From an uncultured Pseudomonadota bacterium (GTDB lineage: Bacteria; Pseudomonadota; Gammaproteobacteria; Ga0077536), in NCBI GenBank assembly GCA_903825645.1, contig CAIKBL010000069.1, positions 1 to 64,000 on the forward strand: a DNA stretch of 64,000 nt. Direction: 5' to 3'. The position numbers were made by a program, and so were the translations under genes. The notes under the pieces are model-generated. The model was not told the DNA's origin, searched no databases, and was given only the letters and a program-made list of their open reading frames with translations. Each line of letters opens with the position of its first letter. Position 1 is the first letter of the stretch. This document shows, piece after piece, positions 54,694 to 63,095 of this stretch.

Positions 54694-56826
54694 ATGAGTG
54701 AGGGTGATCGCCAGGATCCCGCCCGCCGGATCTCCAGCGTGCTCGAAAACAGCTTCGCAGGCACGCTCGCCTTGTTACCGCGCGTCGCGGAAGTGCTGGT
54801 GGAGCTGGACGCGCTGGAGCCTGCGCAACAGCGTTTTGTTTTGTACTGGACCGACGTCATGGCCGCGGCGGGTGAAGAGCTCGCCGCCCAGTTTCTTAGT
54901 CATGTCCCGCTGGCCTTGCGTGATCTAGACGAGGCTGCGGCGGAGGCTTGGGTCGTAAAGGCGATGGACGTTTTTGACCGTCGCGGTCCCGGTTTCGCCA
55001 TCGAAGTACTGAATACTGTTCAAGTTTTCGCAACTGCGCGTGCTGCGCAGCAGTCGGGTTGTGATTTTGATCAGGTTGCGGGGTTGCTGCGTTATCTGGT
55101 GTGCGGTCTTGGCGGGCGAGGTCTGCAGATTGTCAGTGAGGCGATTGCCTACACCGATACGGAAAAAATCTTTTTGCCGCCGAGTCTAGGGCTGTTGGAA
55201 GGGCGCGCCGCCAACGCCTCGCTTTACAAATGTCTGGCGGCCTTCCTCTGGGCGCAAAATCGTTATGGCACTTGGCGATATCAGGTGCTTGAAGCCGCGA
55301 TGAGAACCTTGGACGAGGTAGAGACGTGGCCTATTTATCAGCGTCTCGAAAGCGTCCGTCTGCGGGCCTGCCTTGCGCGAGACCTGCCGGGCTTGCATCG
55401 TGAGATGGAGGCCATCGCCTACGGCGATGAAGCCGCGCGTCTGGCGTGGCAGGCGTTCGTTAAGCGGGTGGCCGTGCTCGAAGCGCCGCATGCGACTGCG
55501 CTTGACAGCCTTGCCCTGGTCTCGAGTTGCCGTGGTCAGCCCTTACCGCCACCACTGCGCTTCCAGGGCGAAATGTTTCCGGCCAAGGTGCGTGAAATTC
55601 TCTCACAGCGGATGTCGCGCGAGCGGGCAGCCCTCCAAAAGGCGCTCAATTCCCTGCAACGAGATCTGGAGCTACAGACGCCCGACGATCAGGCATCAGG
55701 AGCCGAAACCCCTAATCGCTTCACCGTTGGCAATGCCAACGATAAGACCCCGAATACCGAGCATTACGAGCTCAAATACAACGATCAGCAAGTGCCGATG
55801 GGACCCGAGCTCGAAGCGCTGTTGAATTCGATTCTGCAGGATTTGGGTGACATTGATGAGGATTACCTTAATCCGCACCCGATGCGCGATATCTACCCCG
55901 CCGAGCAAGAATCAAAACACGGGCCAGGAACGGAGCCCGAGGCGCTGCCGGGCGTACGCGTCGAGCTTTATCCCGAATGGGACTACACACGGCAGCGTTT
56001 CCGGGAAGATTTTTGTGCACTGACCGAGCAGGACGTGCCGTTCGGGAACGAAGACTTCGTGACACGGACACGCGAGAAATATCACGGATTGTCCAAGTCG
56101 ATCCAGCGCGTATTCGAGGCCATCTTGAGTGAAGCGCAGCGTCAGAAAAAGCAGCCGCATGGTGATGAGCTCGATCTCGATGCGTTGATCGAGGCACATG
56201 TCGATCGCCTTCAGGGCCGAGAGATGAGCGATCGACTCTATACGCATTTTCGAAAGGTCGGACGCAGTGTGGCGGTGATGTTCATGGTCGACATGAGCGG
56301 CTCCACCAAGGGTTGGGTCAATGATGCCGAACGGGAATCGTTGGTCCTGCTTTGCGAGGCCGTGGCGATGTTAGGGGATCAGTACGCGATCTACGGTTTT
56401 TCAGGACGCACGAACAAGCGCTGCGAAATCTACCGGATCAAGACATTCCGCGAGCCATACGACACAGAGGTCAAGCGGCGTATTAGTGGGATGGCGCCCA
56501 AAGCTTATACCCGCATGGGCGTTGCGATCCGACATTTGAGCAAAATGTTGAATACCGTTCAGGCCAAGACAAAGTTGTTGATCACGCTCTCGGACGGCAA
56601 ACCGGAAGACTACGGCAGCTATCGCGGACGCTACGGCATCGAGGATACCCGGCATGCGCTCCTTGAGGCCCGGAGAAGCGGAATACATCCCTTTTGCATC
56701 ACTATCGACAAGGAAGCCCAATCCTACCTCCCGCACATGTATGGGCCCTCGAGCTTTACGGTCGTCGACGAAGTCCAAAAACTCCCCTACAAAGTCGCCG
56801 ACATTTACCGGCGGCTCACGACCTGA
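54694..56826 (+). CDS. cbbO: CbbO/NorD-type VWA protein
   Basis: A 710-residue protein with an N-terminal helical domain (repeat-like), a low-complexity acidic linker near residues 330-370, and a C-terminal von Willebrand A domain with the MIDAS motif DMSGST near residue 532. It binds the CbbQ hexamer and recruits the client. It starts 29 bp after cbbQ. Length is typical of CbbO and close to NorD. Absence of a client gene nearby leaves the target open. Confidence 0.9.
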   Translation: MSEGDRQDPARRISSVLENSFAGTLALLPRVAEVLVELDALEPAQQRFVLYWTDVMAAAGEELAAQFLSHVPLALRDLDEAAAEAWVVKAMDVFDRRGPGFAIEVLNTVQVFATARAAQQSGCDFDQVAGLLRYLVCGLGGRGLQIVSEAIAYTDTEKIFLPPSLGLLEGRAANASLYKCLAAFLWAQNRYGTWRYQVLEAAMRTLDEVETWPIYQRLESVRLRACLARDLPGLHREMEAIAYGDEAARLAWQAFVKRVAVLEAPHATALDSLALVSSCRGQPLPPPLRFQGEMFPAKVREILSQRMSRERAALQKALNSLQRDLELQTPDDQASGAETPNRFTVGNANDKTPNTEHYELKYNDQQVPMGPELEALLNSILQDLGDIDEDYLNPHPMRDIYPAEQESKHGPGTEPEALPGVRVELYPEWDYTRQRFREDFCALTEQDVPFGNEDFVTRTREKYHGLSKSIQRVFEAILSEAQRQKKQPHGDELDLDALIEAHVDRLQGREMSDRLYTHFRKVGRSVAVMFMVDMSGSTKGWVNDAERESLVLLCEAVAMLGDQYAIYGFSGRTNKRCEIYRIKTFREPYDTEVKRRISGMAPKAYTRMGVAIRHLSKMLNTVQAKTKLLITLSDGKPEDYGSYRGRYGIEDTRHALLEARRSGIHPFCITIDKEAQSYLPHMYGPSSFTVVDEVQKLPYKVADIYRRLTT

Positions 56827-56861
56827 GTGGTCCGGCGATAGGCGCGCCGCTCGCTTTTGGC

Positions 56862-56867
56862 TAGAAT
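56862..56867 (+). promoter_or_regulatory. Possible -10 box of tRNA-Arg
   Basis: TAGAAT lies 17 bp before the tRNA. A clear -35 is not visible. Confidence 0.35.
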
Positions 56868-56883
56868 CGTCGCTTAACGCTAC

Positions 56884-56960
56884 GCGCCCGTAGCTCAGCT
56901 GGATAGAGTGCAGGCCTCCGAAGCCTGAGGTCACAGGTTCGAACCCTGTCGGGCGCGCCA
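56884..56960 (+). tRNA. tRNA-Arg (anticodon CCG)
   Basis: A 77-nt cloverleaf with 7-bp acceptor GCGCCCG/CGGGCGC, D arm AGCTCAGCTGG, anticodon stem CAGGC/GCCTG with loop CTCCGAA (anticodon CCG), T arm with GGTTCGAACC and encoded CCA at 56958-56960. It reads the CGG arginine codon. Phages often integrate into its 3' end; no integrase is visible here. Confidence 0.97.
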
Positions 56961-57285
56961 AAATAGATTACAAAAACAATAAATTAAAGAGATTTTTGAT
57001 AAAAAAACGACTACGATTTGCATGGTAGTGGCACGGCAGACAGAGCGAAAAGCCGTTGTGTCAGTGTTGAACAGCACAGTCTTTGAACCTGCATCTCAGC
57101 AACGTGTGCTAAAAGCACTCAGCGAATCGCTCAAGTCCCAAAGCGTTCAGGTCACTTTAGGTTCGATTCTTGCGACGCTTCAATGGATCAAGCACTACCC
57201 ATCGAAACGCCGTGCACTGCACCCACCGCAGTGCTGGGAAAACAGAAACGCCGAAGTCACGCCATCAGAAACGACGGCAGAGAAT
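56961..57285. other. AT-rich stretch after tRNA-Arg without a clear gene
   Basis: A 96-residue frame at 57022-57312 overlaps the GGDEF gene end and has no family; the first 50 bp are unusually AT-rich. Nothing certain is seen. Confidence 0.4.
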
Positions 57286-59049
57286 CTACGTATTCCTCGA
57301 GACTGCCTCTAGGGGTAGTCTCTCAGGTGTCTTGTTCCCGTCGTCGATACAACAGCGGTTGCGGCCCAAATTTTTGGCCCGATAGAGTGCGCGATCCGTG
57401 CGCTCAAATACGTCTTCTACTGTGTCGCCGTCTCGGAAGTGCGAAATGCCACAAGACACCGTGACCGGTACGGGCTCATCCTTAAAGCGAAATTGGCTCG
57501 ACCCAATGGCCGCGCGAAGCTTTTCGGCGACCCTGGCGGCACTCTCAATATCGACGTCCGGCATGACGAGAACGAACTCTTCGCCTCCGCAGCGACAAAT
57601 CAGATCGACACCGCGGATGTGTTTGCGCATCAGGCCCGCAACCGAGATAAGCACCTTGTCGCCGGTCGAGTGACCAAATTGGTCGTTGATGTTCTTGAAC
57701 AGATCCAGATCGAAAATCACCAGCGACAAATCACCGCCCGAGCGTGTCCAGTGCAGATACGCTTGCTGGATGCCCTCCATATAACCTAGGCGGTTATATG
57801 CGCCGGTGAGTGGATCAATCAGATTAAGACTGTGCTGCTCATCAAAATCGTTCTGCAGTTGGGCCATTTCGTGTTCTAGTTCGGACAGTCTTCGCAATGT
57901 TTCGGCAACGTGCACGCGTGCATCTTGTTGACGAACGCCCTCTGCTTTGACGTGCTGGTCGATCGAATCTTCGATTTTTACCAGTTGATCGGCCACGAAA
58001 AGCTTCAGTTCGTTGATTTCTTCTTCCTCAACTACGCGTTCCCGCATCTCTTTCATCTGTCCCTGGAGAGCGTGCTGCATCTCGACAGATTTTTTGACCG
58101 TATTTTCATGGGTGTAACCGCTGTGTCGTAGGTTCGTGCTGAGCTCTTCTACCCGCTGCACGATTCGTGCGAGAAATTCGCTCAGCTCCTTGAGTTCCCG
58201 TTCATATCCCAGACGCTGTGATTTCAAGCCGCCACCGAGCTGACGAGCGGCCACGACGAGATCCATTTCGTTCTCGGCGGCTTCAATTCGGCCACGGACA
58301 TTCTCGATTGAACGGTCGTGATGGTCCAGCGGCTCGATCGCTTTGAAGATTTCCGCTAATAGCCGGCGGCACAACGCCACGTTATCTGGTGGCAGTGAGG
58401 CGATTGTGTTTTGCAGCGCGAAAGACAACGCCGTGGCAGTCTCTTCTGCCAAATCAAGGCAGGCACGTTGAGTACGCGCCTCATCGAGGCGGTGACGGAG
58501 ATTCTGAACCGTACCCGCGAGCTGATTTTCTGTTTCCAACAGATGGAGTAACCGGGATAACGGCGCATTCCCGGAGCCGGTTTCACCCGGTTCGGGGATG
58601 ATTTCGCGGTCATGCAGCTGGTGATTGATGAGCTGGACGGATGCGCGGCTCAAGCGTTCGAGCTCGTCTTGGGTCCGGGCACCCGCTAGCCTAAGCTGAA
58701 GAGCCCGCCCTTGCGCGCCCGATTCCGGATCTAGTCGGATCTGGCCCAGAAAATTCGCTAATTGGCACGCAACGCCGGTGACATCCGGGGAACGTTGGGT
58801 GATTTCGGTGATCTGCTCGACCACTTCATCGATCAGCGTGAGTACCGCGATGCTTTTCGGGGCGGTTTTGATGGCCTGGCCGAGTCGCTTCAGGCGTGCA
58901 TCAAGACTAGGATCTTGTCCGCGAAATGAAAAAAGTAGTTTGACGAATGCGCGCTGCAAGCCCAGCCCTTGCCCAGGGTCGCCGGCCAGTCGCCCACGCT
59001 GGCCCTCGGGCTCATCGGCGCTGGTGGTCAGTGGCGTCACTCCAATCAT
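57286..59049 (-). CDS. GGDEF diguanylate cyclase with coiled-coil sensor region
   Basis: A 587-residue cytoplasmic protein with a long helical and coiled-coil N-terminal region (no TM helix) and a C-terminal GGDEF domain. The active-site signature is GGEEF, with the inhibitory I-site RGVD five residues before it, so it should make c-di-GMP and be feedback inhibited. DLDLFKNINDQFGHSTGDKVL supplies the Mg and substrate-binding residues. What activates it is unknown; the N-terminal region is not a known sensor. Confidence 0.93.
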   Translation of the reverse strand: MIGVTPLTTSADEPEGQRGRLAGDPGQGLGLQRAFVKLLFSFRGQDPSLDARLKRLGQAIKTAPKSIAVLTLIDEVVEQITEITQRSPDVTGVACQLANFLGQIRLDPESGAQGRALQLRLAGARTQDELERLSRASVQLINHQLHDREIIPEPGETGSGNAPLSRLLHLLETENQLAGTVQNLRHRLDEARTQRACLDLAEETATALSFALQNTIASLPPDNVALCRRLLAEIFKAIEPLDHHDRSIENVRGRIEAAENEMDLVVAARQLGGGLKSQRLGYERELKELSEFLARIVQRVEELSTNLRHSGYTHENTVKKSVEMQHALQGQMKEMRERVVEEEEINELKLFVADQLVKIEDSIDQHVKAEGVRQQDARVHVAETLRRLSELEHEMAQLQNDFDEQHSLNLIDPLTGAYNRLGYMEGIQQAYLHWTRSGGDLSLVIFDLDLFKNINDQFGHSTGDKVLISVAGLMRKHIRGVDLICRCGGEEFVLVMPDVDIESAARVAEKLRAAIGSSQFRFKDEPVPVTVSCGISHFRDGDTVEDVFERTDRALYRAKNLGRNRCCIDDGNKTPERLPLEAVSRNT

Positions 59050-59161
59050 TCGGCATGTACCTACGATGAATCAAAACGGGCTGTGTCGCCTTCGAAGCCT
59101 CGTCCGTCTGTTGCATCACGGAGACATGCCATGGGGCATGCCTGTTTGCGGGGGACTTCGG

Positions 59162-59782
59162 TTACCGGGCTCTCTCCCTAGCGACCAAGAAGTCGATAAC
59201 CTTTAGGACTTCGTCCGAGCCTCCAGCGAGCTGAGCACCGGTCCGATATTTGCCGTTGACAATGATGGAAGGCACGCCGGTAATTCCCGAATCGCGGGTG
59301 TAACGCATGGCTTGCTTGACCTTCCCATCAATACTGAAGCCGTTGTAAGCGGCCTTGAACTGCGCTTCATTGATTCCCTGGAGCACCGCAAATCGAACCA
59401 TCCCGGCCTCATCGGAGATTTGTTGTCCCTCCTCGTGCATGGCTTTAAATAGCGCTGGATGAAATGTTGACATGATCCCGAGCGCTTCTGCGGCATAAAA
59501 GGCGCGCGCATGCGGCACCCAATTTTCGGCAAACACCGCCGGTATGCGCCGGAATACCACGTCGGCAGGTTTTTGCTTTAGCCACTTGTTAATGATGGGT
59601 TCGAAATGGAAGCAATGCGGGCAGCCATACCAGAAAAGCTCTACGACTTCGACTTTGCCCGGTTTTTCTACGGGAATTGGCGTCACCAGAAGCTGGTAGT
59701 GCTTTCCCTCCTGATAGAGCTCTTCGCAAGAGGCGACGAGGGTAGCCAAAGACAACAGGCAGGCGACAATAAGGCGTGACAT
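59162..59782 (-). CDS. dsbA: Thiol:disulfide oxidoreductase DsbA
   Basis: A 206-residue periplasmic thioredoxin-fold protein with active-site CPHC (residues 54-57) and cis-Pro in GVPSIIV. It introduces disulphides into exported proteins and is reoxidised by DsbB. The leader ends in LVASC, which also fits a lipobox, so it may be membrane-anchored rather than freely soluble. It follows the cytochrome c4 gene by 27 bp, a common gammaproteobacterial pairing. Confidence 0.93.
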   Translation of the reverse strand: MSRLIVACLLSLATLVASCEELYQEGKHYQLLVTPIPVEKPGKVEVVELFWYGCPHCFHFEPIINKWLKQKPADVVFRRIPAVFAENWVPHARAFYAAEALGIMSTFHPALFKAMHEEGQQISDEAGMVRFAVLQGINEAQFKAAYNGFSIDGKVKQAMRYTRDSGITGVPSIIVNGKYRTGAQLAGGSDEVLKVIDFLVARERAR

Positions 59783-59809
59783 TAAGGTTTTCCTGAATCA
59801 GGACAGGGT

Positions 59810-60403
59810 TTAATGGAGACCTTCGATGAAGCGAGCGACGTTCTCCATTTCTTCGTTCGACAACCGCGCGGCGATGGTGCGCATGATGGCCTTTGGATCA
59901 GTCGCGCGCGCGCCGGATTTATAGGCCTGGAGTTGCAATATCGTGTATTTCGCGTGCTGACCTCGCAGCGCTGGGAAATTTGCCGGCGGATTTCCTGCCC
60001 CGTTGGGGGAATGACACGCCATGCAGGCGGGTACGCCTGTCACTTTGTTGCCCCCGCGATAAAGCGCGGCACCCGCTTGTGCACTGCTATCTACCGCGTT
60101 GATCTTGAGGGACTGGCCGGCAAAATAGTCCGCAATGTCGGCCATATCCCGGTCGTTTAGGGTGGCGGCCATGGCATTCATGCTGCTGTTCTTTCGTGCA
60201 CCGCTCTTGAATGCCTGCAGTTGCGCTACTATGTAGCCAGTATGTTGCCCGGCTAAGTTTGGCCATTCCGGGTTGATTACACTGTTCCCGTCTGCTCCAT
60301 GGCAAGCCGAGCATGTTATGGCCTTGGCCCGCCCGTCATCCGCCAGCACAGCACCGGCGGCGAAAACTAACCCTAAACACAGAAGCTTTTTGATTTGATT
60401 CAT
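59810..60403 (-). CDS. Cytochrome c4
   Basis: A 197-residue di-haem cytochrome with signal peptide (CLGLVFAAGAVLA) and CSACH (C31-H35) and CMACH haem sites; GPNLAG-like NLAGQH and ALRGQH segments precede the Met ligands. It is a periplasmic electron donor to cytochrome c oxidase. ATG 60403 is preferred to 60451. It forms an operon with dsbA. Confidence 0.93.
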   Translation of the reverse strand: MNQIKKLLCLGLVFAAGAVLADDGRAKAITCSACHGADGNSVINPEWPNLAGQHTGYIVAQLQAFKSGARKNSSMNAMAATLNDRDMADIADYFAGQSLKINAVDSSAQAGAALYRGGNKVTGVPACMACHSPNGAGNPPANFPALRGQHAKYTILQLQAYKSGARATDPKAIMRTIAARLSNEEMENVARFIEGLH

Positions 60404-60558
60404 CGACTGCTCATCTTTCGAAAAACCGGATCCGTTATAAGTAGCGGCCACCAGCGGAACTGCTCGCCGTCAGGCGCTAATATACCGCGAATAGCTGGGA
60501 TTTTCGTGTCCCGTTACCCTCAATCTGCTGTTCCTGTCAGTCCGGACGTATACCCCCT

Positions 60559-61197
60559 ATGAGTACAGTTCTTCCTGAGCACGGTTATTTCCGTCAGGCC
60601 TCCTTTTTGTTGAGTGTGCCGGAGGTTCACTTGCTGCCACCCGATACGGGCGCCGAAATTGCCGTCGTGGGGCGTTCGAACGTGGGCAAGTCTACCGTTC
60701 TGAATGCGCTTTGCGACCAGCAAGGGCTTGCGCGGACCAGTCGAACACCCGGACGTACGCAGCAAATCGTGGTGTTCGATTTGGCTCAAGGGCGTCGGCT
60801 ACTTGATTTGCCTGGCTTTGGTTACGCCGCGGTGCGTCGTACGCTGCGCGAACAATGGGGGGAAACGATCCCCCGTGTATTGAACGAGCGCCGCAGCCTC
60901 ATCGGTCTCTTACTGCTCGCCGACGCTCGCTTCCCGCTCAAACAAGAAGAACGTGACTTGCTCCAGTGGTGTGTGACGGAGCGGGTTCGAGTGCAAGTAG
61001 TGCTCAACAAGACAGACAAAGTGAACCGGCAAGTAGCCATACAGGCGCTTCGAGACGTCTCTACATTATTGGACGCGAGTCAATTAGATACCGTCCCGTT
61101 GCTCGTTTCTGCCACCGCGAAGAGCGGCATTGGCGAACTCCGTGGGCGTTTGCACGCCTGGTACGCCGACAGCTTAAAAGAAGGCCCCGGCTCTTGA
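60559..61197 (+). CDS. engB: Ribosome biogenesis GTPase YsxC/EngB
   Basis: A 212-residue TRAFAC GTPase with G1 GRSNVGKS (residues 38-45), G2 RTSRTPGRTQ, G3 DLPGFGYA and G4 NKTDKVN. It assists late 50S subunit assembly and is essential in many bacteria. It is divergent from cytochrome c4, a typical gammaproteobacterial arrangement. Length is normal. Confidence 0.95.
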   Translation: MSTVLPEHGYFRQASFLLSVPEVHLLPPDTGAEIAVVGRSNVGKSTVLNALCDQQGLARTSRTPGRTQQIVVFDLAQGRRLLDLPGFGYAAVRRTLREQWGETIPRVLNERRSLIGLLLLADARFPLKQEERDLLQWCVTERVRVQVVLNKTDKVNRQVAIQALRDVSTLLDASQLDTVPLLVSATAKSGIGELRGRLHAWYADSLKEGPGS

Positions 61198-61283
61198 TCA
61201 CAGGGGGCTGATCAGATCCCGGGGCCATGACGAGGCCGCGTTAAAGGACGCGGCCCGCAATTCCTGCCAGGGAGTGAGTTGAC

Positions 61284-61310
61284 AGGCCCGTTCGTCAAAC
61301 GAACGGGCCT
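61284..61310. terminator. 12-bp perfect hairpin behind engB
   Basis: AGGCCCGTTCGT (61284-61295) pairs with its complement at 61299-61310 around a CAA loop; no T-run follows on either strand. Confidence 0.6.
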
Positions 61311-61342
61311 GAATAGACTGACGGGGTTGTCGAAAGTTCCCG

Positions 61343-61365
61343 ACCGTGGGCGACGGGCCCACGGT
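61343..61365. terminator. Hairpin behind rpmE
   Basis: ACCGTGGGC (61343-61351) pairs with GCCCACGGT (61357-61365). It lies 6 bp after the rpmE stop and may terminate it, although a T-run is missing. Confidence 0.5.
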
Positions 61366-61371
61366 ATGCAC

Positions 61372-61575
61372 TCATACGCCGTATTTGCGCCGGAACTTGT
61401 CTACCCGACCTGCGGTGTCGGTTACTTTCTGATGTCCAGTGTAGAACGGGTGGCAGGCTGAGCACACATCGACGTTCAACGTTTCAGACTTCAACGTCGA
61501 GCGTGTTGCAAAAGTGTTGCCGCAGCTGCAAACCACATTGACGTCATTGTAAGCGGGATGGATGTCTGCTTTCAT
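61372..61575 (-). CDS. rpmE: Ribosomal protein L31 (zinc form)
   Basis: A 67-residue L31 of the zinc-binding C+ type, with cysteines at 16, 18, 38 and 41 (CSC and CSAC) and typical HPFYTGHQK and DKFRRKYG. It contacts both ribosomal subunits. Zinc-independent paralogue not in view. Confidence 0.96.
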   Translation of the reverse strand: MKADIHPAYNDVNVVCSCGNTFATRSTLKSETLNVDVCSACHPFYTGHQKVTDTAGRVDKFRRKYGV

Positions 61576-61658
61576 AGGCTCCGCCGGCGGGCATTATACG
61601 TGGAACAAGGGCCGGCAATCCTAGCTGGCTGACCTCTTAAATTCAAGTCGTCCGAATT

Positions 61659-62012
61659 TCACTTCAGGCCGGGCGCCTGGGGGAATGCCACTACCTCGGC
61701 AGATTTCGGTCTCGCGAGTGGTTCGCGCCGGCCATGACCGAGCTCCTGTAACCGAGTGGCCAAGCCTTTTTCGCCGACGACGTTTTGCCACATGAGGTTA
61801 GAAATTTTAAGACAAGCCCCCAGCGGTGTTGTCGCGCGCTCGCGGATGGTCTCGATTTGCCATTGCAGTCCTTTCAGGCGGGGCTGTACGCTCAAGGGGG
61901 CGGACTCGATAAGGCTGTCCAGCATGAGCCTACGGGCTTCTTCAAAGGCGGGCGGATTTTCTTGTGCAAGCCGCGCCCAAGCATCAAATACGAATTCGTC
62001 TTCAGGTCCCAT
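61659..62012 (-). CDS. DUF3135 domain protein
   Basis: A 117-residue soluble protein with EFVFDAWARLAQENPPAFEEARRLMLDSLI near the N-terminus, the DUF3135 pattern, followed by a helical region (GLQWQIETIRERATTPLGACLK). Function unknown. The frame extends to GTG 62057; ATG 62012 is preferred weakly. It is a single gene. Confidence 0.8.
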   Translation of the reverse strand: MGPEDEFVFDAWARLAQENPPAFEEARRLMLDSLIESAPLSVQPRLKGLQWQIETIRERATTPLGACLKISNLMWQNVVGEKGLATRLQELGHGRREPLARPKSAEVVAFPQAPGLK

Positions 62013-62289
62013 GATGTGGGGCTTCACTTGTTGATTAACGCGCGCCTGATTCTGCACCTCTGCGGTCTCAACACCAAGTCCGTAAAAGTTAAATCTTTCC
62101 GACCGCTAGGAATGGGCCGCGGTCAGCTTAGGCCATAGTGTCCGGTCAAGGCGCTGCGCGTGCCGCGATAGGCTTACTACGAACCGATTTAAAGCGTATC
62201 GCCGGGCTCCGCCGGGGCATGACTGTTCGGCAGGTAGCCGCGAACCATCTGCCCACAAAGAGGCTAGCTGAACGACCCGTCACCGCTGT

Positions 62290-63033
62290 TCAGACGCGGA
62301 AACCGCCATGCCGGCGTCGGCTCTGGTAGTCCATGAGGTAAGCGCCGAAGCCGAATCCCACGAGTAGGGCGATGACAAGCCCGAGCAGCACGACGGGGCT
62401 CGAGCCTACGAACAGGGAAGTCGCTGACGCGGTGGTTCCCGCCTCTGCGGGACCGGTGCGCATTTCCAGCAGGGCGCGCTCCGCTTTTTCGAGCTTTTCG
62501 GTGAGCTTAAGGTTAGCGGCCTCCAACTCTGACGACACGGATGCTCGCGTGCTAGACGATGGCGTGGATTTGCGCAGTTTTTCGAGCGCGGTCTCCAATT
62601 CACTGGTTTTCAGTTTTTGGGTGGATAATTGGCCCTTCAAATCGGTATTTTCATTGGTCAGGGTATCTACCTTGCCGGTCGCTCCCGTGGCCTTGCTCTC
62701 TGGCGTTCCCAACGCCTTAATCCGATCGGCAAGTGCCTGCTTGTCTTGTTTCAGCTGCGCCAATTGTGCGGCCGCCGGCGGCTCCGTCATGAGATAGGCC
62801 GTGTCTACCCACCCTACGGCACCATTGGCATCCTTGACCTTCGCGACCTCCCCTTTACGCTCCATCACTTGTAGTTTGCTACCGGTTGGGAGCGCCTTGA
62901 CGATCGCGCTATTGAGATCTTCCTCTTGATGGATGCCCACAAGCAGGCGATCGATCACGAAGGCGGTTTCGGCGAGGGCCGGGGTGCTGGCGAATAATAT
63001 TGCGAGCAAAAACGGACGGGGGGAGATCTTCAT
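62290..63033 (-). CDS. TIGR04211-type SH3/coiled-coil membrane protein (YgiM-like)
   Basis: A 247-residue protein with a signal peptide (PFLLAILFASTPALA), an SH3-like domain (VIDRLLVGIHQEEDL...VGWVDTAYLMTEP), a coiled coil (residues about 90-195) and one C-terminal TM helix (VVLLGLVIALLVGFGFGAYL) followed by a basic tail. The layout is that of YgiM and TIGR04211 proteins, tail-anchored in the inner membrane with the SH3 domain in the periplasm. The frame is open to 63180, but ATG 63033 begins at the signal peptide. Confidence 0.88.
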   Translation of the reverse strand: MKISPRPFLLAILFASTPALAETAFVIDRLLVGIHQEEDLNSAIVKALPTGSKLQVMERKGEVAKVKDANGAVGWVDTAYLMTEPPAAAQLAQLKQDKQALADRIKALGTPESKATGATGKVDTLTNENTDLKGQLSTQKLKTSELETALEKLRKSTPSSSTRASVSSELEAANLKLTEKLEKAERALLEMRTGPAEAGTTASATSLFVGSSPVVLLGLVIALLVGFGFGAYLMDYQSRRRHGGFRV

Positions 63034-63095
63034 GGCTGCAAGTTGTAATCCGAATCGGGGCGGGCGTCCAGTACGGCGCAATCCGGGGGGCTGAG

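Noticed and set aside
57022-57312. 96-codon frame between tRNA-Arg and the diguanylate cyclase gene
   Set aside because: Overlaps the cyclase 3' end and has no family or clear ribosome binding site.
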